A stretch of DNA of 64,000 bases. Origin: Deltaproteobacteria bacterium (GTDB lineage: Bacteria; Myxococcota_C; UBA6777). Made by a program: the position numbers and the translations under genes. A model generated the notes under the pieces. It searched no databases. It was not told the DNA's origin and saw only the letters and a program-made list of their open reading frames with translations. Location: NCBI GenBank assembly GCA_006226375.1, contig SBHC01000065.1, positions 62,001-126,000 of the forward strand. The letters run 5' to 3'. Positions 17,247 through 25,832 of the stretch are shown here, in pieces (the stretch's first letter is position 1; each line of letters starts with the position of its first letter).

Positions 17247-18779
17247 ATGCATCGTTCTCCCCGTTCCCGGATGGTTTCTCTGGAATCTTTGTTGGGAGCA
17301 CTCGAACAGAAAGCCACCTCATGGCTTGGGCAAGGTTGGGAAAACACCGAACTGCCCGATGGCTTCCGGTTGATTCCGGCAGACAACGCCACCCTTACAG
17401 AAACGCTCGTTCAAAGGGTTCTCAGCGCAGCGGAAGACTCCCTCTCCTCGGAAGAATGGCATTTCCTCTGGGGTGGATTGCGGACCCAAGACTCCACCTG
17501 TATGGAGCATCTGGCCCCATTGTTGGAAGCGTTGTGGAGCTTCCTGTGGACGGCGTCTCCTTCTCCCACTTGGTTGAGAAGCTTTGTATTCTCCTGGCTG
17601 GACATTTTGCAGGGGGAAGGTCTTTTAGAAAACGGAAGTCCTTCTTCGTCGGATGCAATGCGCGAGCTGTGGATGACAACGAGTTTGCAGTGGCTACAGG
17701 AACAGAGCCAACCGCCTCACCATCCGTTGTTGGGTGATGTTTATGAGTGGTTGGGGCAATCGGAAGCGTCAACTTGTGCGGAGGCTCTGCTCTCGATGTG
17801 TGTGCAGTCTGGCTCCAAACTCAAACACCGGACCAAGCCGGTAGATTGGCTGGAAGAACGGCAGTGGCCTCGGTTTGGTGTCTTGTCCGATGATGTGGCT
17901 CAGCTCTGTGTTGATCATCTTTTGGCCAACCCTTGGAGCTCCTGGGAAGAGGCGCGCTGGTATCTGAGTGTGGCCGAGGGTTGCGTGAGGCCTGTCAGTT
18001 GGTTGCACTTGGTTCAGAAGCTGCTGTCGTCCTTAAGCGAAGACATCCTGGGGCAATCGAGGACTCGCCTTCTGCCCTGGCTGGTCAAGAGGTTGGGTCA
18101 CCCTCTCTCCACAGAAGGCGACTGGAACGATGTCTACTTCACCCAAGAGGTCCGACGCAAGGTCGCTTCGTGGGCTGGAGCGCGTGCCTTCTCCGCGTAT
18201 GGAGAGTTTCACAAACTTCTCCAGGACGACGGATATTACGAGGAGTTGGATCAGACTCGTGGACGTCAATCGGGCAACTTTGTTCAGGATGTCTATCCTG
18301 AGGCGGAGAGAGCGATCCATCGGTTCTCGTTTTGGATGCGGCTGCAGCGGCACATGGAGTTCACGCGATTCTTTGTGGCTCCCTCAGCCCATCAATGGTT
18401 GCGACGCTCCGAAGAAGGCCAAGAGCTTCTTCGCGATCACAGCATCGGCCGGTATGTTGGGCGGAAGGAGGATGTCGAGAGCAACATCGCGATCATTGTG
18501 TTCCCCAAGGTTGTCGTGCTCGAATTTATGTACGGGGCCGGAAATCCCGTTCTTATGTATGAACGCAGTGAGTTTGAAACGCATCAACATTTGTTTGAGA
18601 CCGTGACTTTGCGCGAGGAAGATCTGGATGTGTTACCGATCTGGCATCGCCTGGAGCACGATTACCGCTGGCAGGTCGGCTGTGAGCGATTTCTACAGCA
18701 AGAGTTTGGCTTGGTGGCCGCCCCTGAACGTCAGCAGGCGTCTGGGCCACAGCGGAAGCCGAACCGCCGACGCCGATAG
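17247..18779 (+). CDS. zorC: EH-signature domain protein, ZorC-like
   Basis: The 510-residue soluble protein is mostly helical and Trp-rich in its N-terminal 300 residues. From about residue 355 it follows the EH-signature pattern of Zorya ZorC. It has FW at 362-363, a central VVVLEF strand with Glu 426, GN at 432-433 followed by a tyrosine, a late His pair (467, 471), then WQ at 475-476 and a terminal FLQQEFGL helix. The start at 17247 follows TTGGAG; other in-frame starts exist at 17043, 17220 and 17271, and the residues before 17247 look non-coding. It is the first gene of a tight operon (ten bases to the next start). In known systems ZorC works with the ZorAB motor after phage entry. Here it precedes zorAB rather than following it. 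The family call rests on motif order, not on an alignment. Confidence 0.68.
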   Translation: MHRSPRSRMVSLESLLGALEQKATSWLGQGWENTELPDGFRLIPADNATLTETLVQRVLSAAEDSLSSEEWHFLWGGLRTQDSTCMEHLAPLLEALWSFLWTASPSPTWLRSFVFSWLDILQGEGLLENGSPSSSDAMRELWMTTSLQWLQEQSQPPHHPLLGDVYEWLGQSEASTCAEALLSMCVQSGSKLKHRTKPVDWLEERQWPRFGVLSDDVAQLCVDHLLANPWSSWEEARWYLSVAEGCVRPVSWLHLVQKLLSSLSEDILGQSRTRLLPWLVKRLGHPLSTEGDWNDVYFTQEVRRKVASWAGARAFSAYGEFHKLLQDDGYYEELDQTRGRQSGNFVQDVYPEAERAIHRFSFWMRLQRHMEFTRFFVAPSAHQWLRRSEEGQELLRDHSIGRYVGRKEDVESNIAIIVFPKVVVLEFMYGAGNPVLMYERSEFETHQHLFETVTLREEDLDVLPIWHRLEHDYRWQVGCERFLQQEFGLVAAPERQQASGPQRKPNRRRR

Positions 18780-18788
18780 GTAGGATTC

Positions 18789-19169
18789 ATGAAGCGATTG
18801 CGACATCAATTGTCCGAACTGTCTACAACATGGGAGGAGGTTCCCACATTGGAAGAGTTGGTGGAGCGAATCCATCAAACCAACCAGGGGTGGCACTTGT
18901 CGCAGCAGTTGCGCCTGCCATCGTCAGAAACCCATGATTCTTTTTCCATTCTTGCACGTTCGTACCGGGAAAGAAAAGTCCGCTTGCAGCGACTGCTTTG
19001 CGCTCACTATCCCGACGATGTAGAGTGTGTGCTCGATCCCGAGGCTGGTGATGGCTCTGAAGACATTCTGAGCTTGCGATTGCGCCGTCCTGTGGGAACG
19101 TTCCGAGATGCTTGTCACATTCCTCGTCGCGAACTTGAACCTGAACCTACGACGGAATCTTCTACATGA
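18789..19169 (+). CDS. Unknown 126-residue protein inside the Zorya-like operon
   Basis: The charged, probably soluble protein opens with MKRLRHQLSELSTTWEEVPT and ends in an acidic/Pro/Thr tail (ELEPEPTTESST). It has no membrane segment, cysteine pattern or enzyme motif that I recognise. TAGGTAGGA lies just upstream of the ATG, and its stop overlaps the zorA-like start (ATGA at 19166-19169), so translational coupling is likely. Its fixed place between zorC-like and zorA-like genes makes it a candidate component or adaptor of that system (inference). Confidence 0.8.
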   Translation: MKRLRHQLSELSTTWEEVPTLEELVERIHQTNQGWHLSQQLRLPSSETHDSFSILARSYRERKVRLQRLLCAHYPDDVECVLDPEAGDGSEDILSLRLRRPVGTFRDACHIPRRELEPEPTTESST

Positions 19170-21865
19170 CACGATTTTTCCGCTTCCTGCGCGCGCTCGT
19201 TCGGCCTGCTGGAGCGATGGCTGATCTCGTTCTGTTGATGGCCAGCTTTGCTTTGGCTCTCTCCCTGTACGGAGTGACCTTCAACATGCTGGGGTCGTAC
19301 GTGAAAGGGCCCAGCCCCTTCTTCACACGCTCCATCTTGTTGGCTGCCTACGGCTTTGGCTTCTTCCTGTTGTTTCGCTTTGCGTTGCGATGGTTTACGT
19401 TAGTCTCCTACACCAGCCGTCTGGGACGTTTGGAGGACACGCTCAAAACCGGAACCCTCGACGCGAAACGCTTCTGGGAAGCGGGCTGGTGGAAGGACCT
19501 CCTCCGCCTTCGCCCCGCTGAACCCGATGACTCCAAATCCCTCCTTCGCCCCGTCATTCACCAACATCATGTTGTTCTCCAATACAACCCGGCCCAGCGG
19601 TGGGAGTCTCTCTCCATCAACGGTCTAGGGTTTGTGTCCTCGCTGCTTACCGCGCTGGGGATTCTTGGTACGTTTTGGGGAATCAACGAAGGGTTGCAGG
19701 GGCTTGGTGCCTTTCAAAAGCTCAACACGGAAGGCCTCCTTAGCACCATCCGTCCGCTGTTGCAGGGAATGTCTACCGCGTTCAAAACCTCCATCTTGGG
19801 GATTGGGGCCGCGGTTGTGTTCATCCTGGTGGAGCGATTGTTGGGCGCGATTCTTCGCTACCAGTACGATGCCACGCTTCAAGTGTTGAGTCGTTACTGT
19901 ACCCTGGAAGTGGAAGAGGACAGACCGGTTGTCTCCGCTCCTTCGGGCAACTTCACGGCAGCGGCTCCCTCCGAGTCGTTTGTCCGCGCCATGACCTCCA
20001 TGGAGCGAGGCATCGCCGTGTCTGCTCAGTGTTTGCAGCAGATGGCAAACCAGTGGCAACCCGAAGTGATGGGGGAGAGCCTGGCTCATTCGTTGCAACA
20101 AAGCATCCAGAACTTGCAACAGACCATTCAGGAACGTCAGAAGCTTGCTCTGCAGGATCTCACACAGACGATTACGCTGACCATTCAGCGAGGTCTTCAA
20201 GAGAGCATGCAGCCTTTGCTCCAGTCGTTGCAGCAGCAAAGTGAGAACCAAACCAAGTGGCAAGAGTCTCTGCAGCAAGCGACCACGACCTTACAGGACA
20301 ACTTCCAACAGTCGATGACGGAAGCGGTGCAGCCGTTGCTCAACACCCTGGAGAAGCAGGGCGAGCAGCACCTGGAAATGCAGGGCAACATGCGCCAGCG
20401 TTTGCAAGTTCTTCAGTCGTCGCTGGAGCAACAGAACAAGAACCAACAACGCCAGCAAGAGTCTCTTCAGGCTCAACTCCGCTCCCTCGAAGTGTCGATG
20501 GAGCAGCAGTCCGAGAAAGAGACCGAGGTGCAGCGGGCGATGCTGGAGCATCTCGCGACCCTTGCAACAGCCTCTCAATCACCCTTGGAAGGCGAGGGCG
20601 AACCCCAAGACCTTCTCCAAGCTGTGAACAGTTTGGCGGCCTTACTCAAAGATCAGGGGCAAGTGCACGAGCTTCAACAAGAGGTCATGCAGCGGGAGTG
20701 GCGCTCTCTCCGTCAATCCCTTGCGCAAGCCACTACGCCTACGCCTCCACCTGATGCGGAAGAAGATTCGGCTGTCCAGATGGTTCGTGACCTTGGCGAG
20801 TATGTGAAAGGCCTACAACAGGCCATGGACCTGACTCGCCAGCGACTGGATGCGGTCAACGACCAAATGAACGAACGCTGGGAGCAGCTTGAACCGCGCT
20901 TGGAGCAAGCCGTGACCAAGGCTTGGTCAGAGGTTCTCCCGCGTTGGCGTGAAGAACAACAGGCTGCGCTCCAACCTCTCCAACAAACTGTAGAGACTGC
21001 GCAAGAGCAAGTCACACAGCACTGGATGGAAGTGGGCGGTCAATTGGTTCAGGTGGGTGGCTCCTTGGAAGAGCGTCTCAGCACCGTAGACACGCAGATC
21101 GCGGAGGCCGTTCAGTCGGCGTGGAGTCACACCCTGCAAGAATGGGAAGGCCAATTGCAAGGCCAAATCCAGCCGGTTGTCTCTGAACTGTCCGCCCACA
21201 GCGAAACCTTGCGAACCCACCAGGAAGCCTTGACCTCGCAAGAACAAACCTGGCTTCAACTGGGTGAACAATTGCAGTCCAATCAGGGACAGTGGGAGCA
21301 AATGTGGCAAGGTGCTGAAACAGCTCTCACTGGATTCACCCAAGGTCTGGAAGAAAACCTCAACAGCTTCGCTGCTAAGGGCGAAGAACAACGTCAACTC
21401 GCTCTCCAAGCGTGGGAGCAGGTTGCCGAACAACAGGCAGAGTGGCTCAAACAGTTGCAAGACGAAAGCTCCCAGTCGCGCAACCACCACGACGATGTTC
21501 TGCTTCGGCTGGAGCGAATGTTGGCAGGTCCGCCGCTTGTCGCTCACGATGCCTTGGAACAGCTGGGTGAAGTCGCAAAAGACCACCGCAACCTGACCCG
21601 AAACCTGGTCCGAACCATGGAAGGACTCAATCAATTTGAGACCACCATCCGCTCGTCGTTCCAGGAGTTGCAACAAGAGTTCCGTACCTTGATTGCAGAC
21701 AACTTGCTGACCATCCGAGAGTTTCAAGATGAGTCACAAGAACAAACCAGCGCCATGTTGGAGAAGATCATCACCAAGCTGATCCAGGCTTGCGAAATCC
21801 TCGCGTACCGCAGTCTTCAGCTGCAGGAAGAATCGTCTCCTGCAAGGACTGAGGAGAGCGCCTGA
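19166..21865 (+). CDS. zorA: MotA/TolQ-type proton-channel subunit with long coiled-coil tail, ZorA-like
   Basis: The 899-residue protein has four membrane segments (about residues 18-42, 55-80, 152-175 and 200-230). The third carries LLTALGILGTFWGINEGL and the fourth GMSTAFKTSILGIGAAVVF, the two conserved blocks of ExbB/TolQ/MotA-type channels. Residues about 270-880 are a Gln/Glu-rich coiled coil with heptad-like repeats (many LQQ, EQQ and QPLLQ). Known ZorA proteins combine such a channel with a long intracellular tail that carries a signal from the membrane to effectors. The stop overlaps the next start (TGATG), so stoichiometric coupling with the ZorB-like gene is likely. Simple ExbB or TolQ proteins are only about 230 residues and lack the tail. 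Confidence 0.8.
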   Translation: MTRFFRFLRALVRPAGAMADLVLLMASFALALSLYGVTFNMLGSYVKGPSPFFTRSILLAAYGFGFFLLFRFALRWFTLVSYTSRLGRLEDTLKTGTLDAKRFWEAGWWKDLLRLRPAEPDDSKSLLRPVIHQHHVVLQYNPAQRWESLSINGLGFVSSLLTALGILGTFWGINEGLQGLGAFQKLNTEGLLSTIRPLLQGMSTAFKTSILGIGAAVVFILVERLLGAILRYQYDATLQVLSRYCTLEVEEDRPVVSAPSGNFTAAAPSESFVRAMTSMERGIAVSAQCLQQMANQWQPEVMGESLAHSLQQSIQNLQQTIQERQKLALQDLTQTITLTIQRGLQESMQPLLQSLQQQSENQTKWQESLQQATTTLQDNFQQSMTEAVQPLLNTLEKQGEQHLEMQGNMRQRLQVLQSSLEQQNKNQQRQQESLQAQLRSLEVSMEQQSEKETEVQRAMLEHLATLATASQSPLEGEGEPQDLLQAVNSLAALLKDQGQVHELQQEVMQREWRSLRQSLAQATTPTPPPDAEEDSAVQMVRDLGEYVKGLQQAMDLTRQRLDAVNDQMNERWEQLEPRLEQAVTKAWSEVLPRWREEQQAALQPLQQTVETAQEQVTQHWMEVGGQLVQVGGSLEERLSTVDTQIAEAVQSAWSHTLQEWEGQLQGQIQPVVSELSAHSETLRTHQEALTSQEQTWLQLGEQLQSNQGQWEQMWQGAETALTGFTQGLEENLNSFAAKGEEQRQLALQAWEQVAEQQAEWLKQLQDESSQSRNHHDDVLLRLERMLAGPPLVAHDALEQLGEVAKDHRNLTRNLVRTMEGLNQFETTIRSSFQELQQEFRTLIADNLLTIREFQDESQEQTSAMLEKIITKLIQACEILAYRSLQLQEESSPARTEESA

Positions 21866-22704
21866 TGAAGTCGGTCTTTACGCCTTCCAAGCCCGACAAT
21901 GGAAGCCAGGACAATCCGTTCTGGTTGTCGGTGGGCGACCTCATGTCAGGTCTGTTGATGGTGTTCGTCTTGTTGTTGTTGTCAGCCTTGCATCAGATGG
22001 TGCAAGCCCAAGAACAACAACAAAACAAGCGGGAACAGCTGCTGACCCAACTCCAGAAAGACTTTAAGACCAACAACATCGCCGTGACTGTGGACCAGCG
22101 CAACGGAACAATTGCGATCAAGGACAACGTTCTCTTTGATTCTGGGAAAAGCAAGCTGACCGAGGAAGGCATCGCGTTCCTCAAGAAAATGATCCCAGTC
22201 TATGCCAAGAGTCTTTTCTCCAAATCCTATGCAAGGCGCGATGTCACCCGAATCCTTGTTGAAGGCCACACCGATCGCGACGGCCCCGACGATTACAACT
22301 GGAAGCTCAGCGTCCGCCGCTCCCTCAGCGTCACCTCCTACATCCTGTCGGATGAGATGGAGTTCCCCTTCAAAAAACAGTTAGGACAACGACTGCTCTG
22401 TGCCGGTCGTGGTGAACTCGACGCCAACCAATCCACCACACGCTCCGAAGATCGAAAGGTTGTCTTTCGGATTCAGTTCCGCGATACCAAACTTTTGGAC
22501 GTCTGGAACAAACCCCTCGAAGAACCCAAAACCCCAGCCTCCCGAAGAAACAAACCTGCTCAACCGCGAAAAACTCAGCCCGCTCCCGTGCGTCGTGAAA
22601 ACAAGAACCCCACACCCAAAGCAAAGGGTCAGCCCTCTCCCAAACGTGATAACAAGCCCACACCCACCCGCAAAACCAAACCCACGCCCAAACGTGACGA
22701 CTAA
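21865..22704 (+). CDS. zorB: MotB/OmpA-type stator partner, ZorB-like, with a basic C-terminal tail
   Basis: The 279-residue protein has one membrane segment (about 22-45) preceded by NPFWLSVGDLMSG. Asp 25 sits where MotB/ZorB proteins carry the proton-binding aspartate. An OmpA-type peptidoglycan-binding domain follows (about 90-205), with FDSGKSKLTEEG, VEGHTDRDG, LSVRRSLSVTSYI and TTRSEDRKVVFRI. Residues about 215-279 form an unusual tail of repeated Pro, Thr, Lys and Arg (PTPKAKGQPSPKRDNKPTPT-like). In Zorya, ZorA and ZorB form a proton-driven, peptidoglycan-anchored motor. By topology the basic tail should lie in the periplasm with the OmpA domain. Confidence 0.82.
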   Translation: MKSVFTPSKPDNGSQDNPFWLSVGDLMSGLLMVFVLLLLSALHQMVQAQEQQQNKREQLLTQLQKDFKTNNIAVTVDQRNGTIAIKDNVLFDSGKSKLTEEGIAFLKKMIPVYAKSLFSKSYARRDVTRILVEGHTDRDGPDDYNWKLSVRRSLSVTSYILSDEMEFPFKKQLGQRLLCAGRGELDANQSTTRSEDRKVVFRIQFRDTKLLDVWNKPLEEPKTPASRRNKPAQPRKTQPAPVRRENKNPTPKAKGQPSPKRDNKPTPTRKTKPTPKRDD

Positions 22705-23054
22705 CCTCACCGTCCCTCCTTGGGATGTGTGGATGTGAGATGATGTCGCATGTTTTGGGGGAACGAGGGATTTGTTCGTGGACGTGAGATTTGTTTGTGG
22801 ACGTGGGTTTGTTTGGGGACGTGGGATTTGTTTATGGACGTGGGAATGAATTCCTACGCTAGGGATTGTTCGGGCAACTTTTGGCCTATTTGTGGGTTTA
22901 TACACACATCGATTGTGGTTTTGCCTTCCAACCGATGGACATCTCTTGGTTCTGAATGTACGTTGATGCGTGGGAGGCTTTTGTCTTTGCCTCCACAAAT
23001 GGTTTGTGAATGTGTCGTTGTGGCTTGTGGTTTTGGTAGTGGAGTGTTGACGGT
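22705..23054. other. Intergenic gap downstream of the Zorya-like operon
   Basis: The 350-base gap is G/T-rich on the plus strand. It contains the 19-bp tandem repeats listed next. Open frames across it on both strands are repeat-driven or lack starts with ribosome-binding sites. I see no gene and no clear terminator. Confidence 0.5.
22767..22842 (+). repeat. Four tandem copies of a roughly 19-bp unit
   Basis: The units follow the consensus GGATTTGTTTGTGGACGTG and lie back to back at 22767-22786, 22787-22805, 22806-22823 and 22824-22842. Each ends in GGACGTG. They could be a regulator-binding array or a slipped-strand repeat. Confidence 0.7.
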
Positions 23055-24257
23055 ATGAAGATGGGTATCCGTAGCATTGTCCGTGTGTTGGGAAGTGTAT
23101 TGGCGCTTTCTTTGGTGGGGCTTGTTGCTTGTTCTAGCCCTCCTGGAAGCTGCAGAGACAACTCCGAATGCCAATCGTACGAAGTGTGCAATGTCTCGAC
23201 ATCTCGTTGCCAATCGGCCGGTCCTGTCTGCGGAAACACAGTTTGCGAAGTTGGAGAAACCTGCTCTTCTTGCGCCAGCGACTGCGCTTGCAAAGACGGC
23301 AAAACCTGCAACGCTTCCGGTGTGTGTGAAGATGCACCGGCTTGCTTTACTAACGCAGACTGCCAATCCCCGAAGAGCTGCGAAAACAAAATGTGTGTGG
23401 AGCCCAGCGCTGCGTGTGATCCTGCTTGTCCTTCGGGCCAAGAATGCAACGAAGGAGCCTGTGTGCCGACTGGGACCAAGGTTTGCACCTCGGATGCAGA
23501 TTGCCCGGCCAACACCAAGTGCAGCGTCACTGATGCTCTTTGCGTACCGACCTGCTCTGCCACCCAAACCACCTGTCCTACAGGCTTGCGCTGTGACACG
23601 ACCGCTCAGTTGTGCGTTCCTGACAACGGGGGAACTGGCACCACATGCTCAAGTGACGCCCAATGCAAAACGGGCGAAGTCTGCGATGTTGCTTTCCAAG
23701 AGTGCGCCAAAGCTTGCAACTCTAATGCGGATTGCTCCAACGACCCCAAAGAGATCTGTTACACCGACGAGGACCAAAAGAAGTTCTGCATTCCTGGTTG
23801 CAACAAAGACAGCGAATGCCAATCAACGGAGGTCTGTGACACCCAGTACAACGAGTGTGCGCAGAAGTGTTCGGCCGGGAACACCCGCTGTCCTGAAGGA
23901 CAAACTTGCAACATCTCCAAAGGGTTCTGCGGAGTCGAAGGCTCAAGCAACAAAACACCCTGTTCCACCGACGCACAATGCAAAAGTGGTGAAACCTGCG
24001 ACACCGAATTTGGCGAATGCGCCACTACATGCAAAACCGATGACGACTGTCCCAAGAGCCCTCGTGAGATCTGTTACACAGACCCCAACAACAAACAATT
24101 CTGCATTCCTGGTTGTCTCTCAGACAGTGACTGTGAAGCCAACGCTGCCTGCGACAAAGAGTACTACCAATGCGCGCAAAAGTGCTCTGCCAGCAATCAA
24201 ACGTGTCCACAAGGCGAAGTCTGCAACGTGCAAAAAGGCCTTTGCGACTTTGAATAA
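23055..24257 (+). CDS. Cysteine-rich lipoprotein with repeated C..D.DC units
   Basis: The 400-residue protein has a lipoprotein signal (LALSLVGLVACS) followed by units of the form CxxxxxCxxxxxCDxxxxxC. Two longer copies share the block EICYTD...FCIPGC...C..C, near residues 235-300 and 335-400, pointing to internal duplication. It is a secreted, disulfide-rich, probably outer-membrane-anchored protein of unknown function. It is the nearest gene downstream of the Zorya-like operon but is separated from it by 350 bases and is probably unrelated. Confidence 0.8.
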   Translation: MKMGIRSIVRVLGSVLALSLVGLVACSSPPGSCRDNSECQSYEVCNVSTSRCQSAGPVCGNTVCEVGETCSSCASDCACKDGKTCNASGVCEDAPACFTNADCQSPKSCENKMCVEPSAACDPACPSGQECNEGACVPTGTKVCTSDADCPANTKCSVTDALCVPTCSATQTTCPTGLRCDTTAQLCVPDNGGTGTTCSSDAQCKTGEVCDVAFQECAKACNSNADCSNDPKEICYTDEDQKKFCIPGCNKDSECQSTEVCDTQYNECAQKCSAGNTRCPEGQTCNISKGFCGVEGSSNKTPCSTDAQCKSGETCDTEFGECATTCKTDDDCPKSPREICYTDPNNKQFCIPGCLSDSDCEANAACDKEYYQCAQKCSASNQTCPQGEVCNVQKGLCDFE

Positions 24258-24282
24258 TACGCAGAGCTTTGGTTCTGTTTGC

Positions 24283-25785
24283 TTACGCGCTTCGTTGGAG
24301 TTCGGCCCGGTAGTCGCGTAGGCCTTTGCTGAGAAGGTCGAGGATGACTCGGTTGCGCTCGCAGAACCGGGCGCTGAAGCGCTGAATCAGGTGGGATTCG
24401 TTGTGGGATTCAAGGACCTGAACGGCTTGTCCTACGGCACCACGATGGGCGTGGATGTTGGCCATGGCTGCGAGGCAACCAAAGTATTCTTCCAACTCCA
24501 ACACCGTGACCTGGTCTGGTTTGATTTGCGCCCCTCGCTGGTAGATGTCGAGCGCTTCGTCGTCGCGTCCGCTTCGTTGGAGGTGCTCTCCATACTGCCG
24601 GTGACAGGATATCTGTGAGGGGTCAGACTGACAAGCTGCGGCGAGGTGATGGTCTCGTGCTCCTTCGTCGTCCTTCATCCCGTAAATCGCGGAGAGGGCG
24701 AGGTGGGGATACACATACGATGGGTTGATCGCGATGGCTTGTTTGAAGAAAGGCTCGGCTGCATCTGGGCCTTCGAGGCGAGCCGCCAGCCAACCGCGGA
24801 TATGATACATCCTTGCGTCGCTTCGGCCCGATTCAAGGACGGCATCACAAAGCGTTGCAACATCTTCGAGTTCTTGCTCGGTGTACGCTGAGTCACGGCG
24901 ACCGCGGAGCAAGTCGACCAATTCATCGTCTTCAAGAAGGAGAGCTTCTTCCAGCTCCGACGCTGAAATCAGAATGATCAGCATGTTGGCTTCCATCGCT
25001 CGACCCATCTGCTTGATCGAACGGAAATGCTGGACAAATCGACCCAAGGGTGTGGACCATTGCGGGTACCGGTACGGTCGCAACTTCCGGACAGCCTTGA
25101 GTACCGAGCCGATGGTGGCGAGGTCATCTTTTTGGGGTGCGACCGGGGCGCAATCCGCGAGGAAGTCAAAGAAGATCTGGACGCCCTCAAAGTAGTTGTG
25201 TTCCACGAACAATTGGGACGTTTGCATAAACAGAACGAGGTGGTCGTACGACATCAAGTACCCCTCGTCCAAGATCCGGCCCAGCAGCTGGTCAATGGCA
25301 AACAAGCCCGGCTCGCCCTGACTGGCAATCACTGGGAGGTTGCCGTTAATCGTCGGGCTGGCTTGGCCTGGAAGACCAAACCACATGTGCTGTTCGAGGT
25401 TGGCGAGGTACTGTTCGGTGGTGTCCATCGGCGGGGCCTGCTCGGGATACCACATGTTGTACAAGGACTGAAGCTTGCGGCCAAAAATCGGACGATACGA
25501 CGCACGATCCATCATCGATACAATCTGTTGACCCAGTGAGTTGCGAAGGTTGGCCAGGCCGGCGATGCGCAAGGCCTCCGAACGCAACACAATGTTCGAC
25601 GATTGCTGCAACACGGTGATTAAGTCGCGCGCCAGGGCAGAACCATAACCACACACGCGTTGGCAAGCTTGCTGGTGCTCTTCACGACCAAGCCAAGACC
25701 CATCCGGTTGTTGGGACAACGCTTGTTGCAGTCGTGAGAAGTATTGTTGAGCCGCAGGATTTGTTAACCGCAAAGAACCGAGCAT
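24283..25785 (-). CDS. TPR-repeat-like protein of unknown function
   Basis: The 500-residue soluble protein is helical throughout. From about residue 330 it has TPR-like units (RMYHIRGWLAARLEGPDAAE / FFKQAIAINPSYVYPHLALS / HRQYGEHLQRSGRDDEALDI). The N-terminal 300 residues have no motif I know. GGTAGGACACG precedes the ATG. TPR domains bind other proteins; the partner is unknown. The gene shares its strand and orientation with the CAP-domain gene 47 bases upstream, so they may be co-transcribed. Confidence 0.72.
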   Translation of the reverse strand: MLGSLRLTNPAAQQYFSRLQQALSQQPDGSWLGREEHQQACQRVCGYGSALARDLITVLQQSSNIVLRSEALRIAGLANLRNSLGQQIVSMMDRASYRPIFGRKLQSLYNMWYPEQAPPMDTTEQYLANLEQHMWFGLPGQASPTINGNLPVIASQGEPGLFAIDQLLGRILDEGYLMSYDHLVLFMQTSQLFVEHNYFEGVQIFFDFLADCAPVAPQKDDLATIGSVLKAVRKLRPYRYPQWSTPLGRFVQHFRSIKQMGRAMEANMLIILISASELEEALLLEDDELVDLLRGRRDSAYTEQELEDVATLCDAVLESGRSDARMYHIRGWLAARLEGPDAAEPFFKQAIAINPSYVYPHLALSAIYGMKDDEGARDHHLAAACQSDPSQISCHRQYGEHLQRSGRDDEALDIYQRGAQIKPDQVTVLELEEYFGCLAAMANIHAHRGAVGQAVQVLESHNESHLIQRFSARFCERNRVILDLLSKGLRDYRAELQRSA

Positions 25786-25832
25786 CGTGTCCTACCTTCT
25801 TACTCCCTGTAATGTTTCGTTGAGGTCGCATC

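Noticed and set aside
19166-22704. Reading the zorA/zorB-like genes as a flagellar MotAB or Tol/Exb pair
   Set aside because: The long coiled coil, the adjoining EH-signature protein and the absence of flagellar or Tol genes fit Zorya better; kept only as an alternative.
22381-22998. Long minus-strand frame across the zorB-like tail and tandem repeats
   Set aside because: It is the mirror of the basic tail and the 19-bp repeats; repeat-driven open frame.
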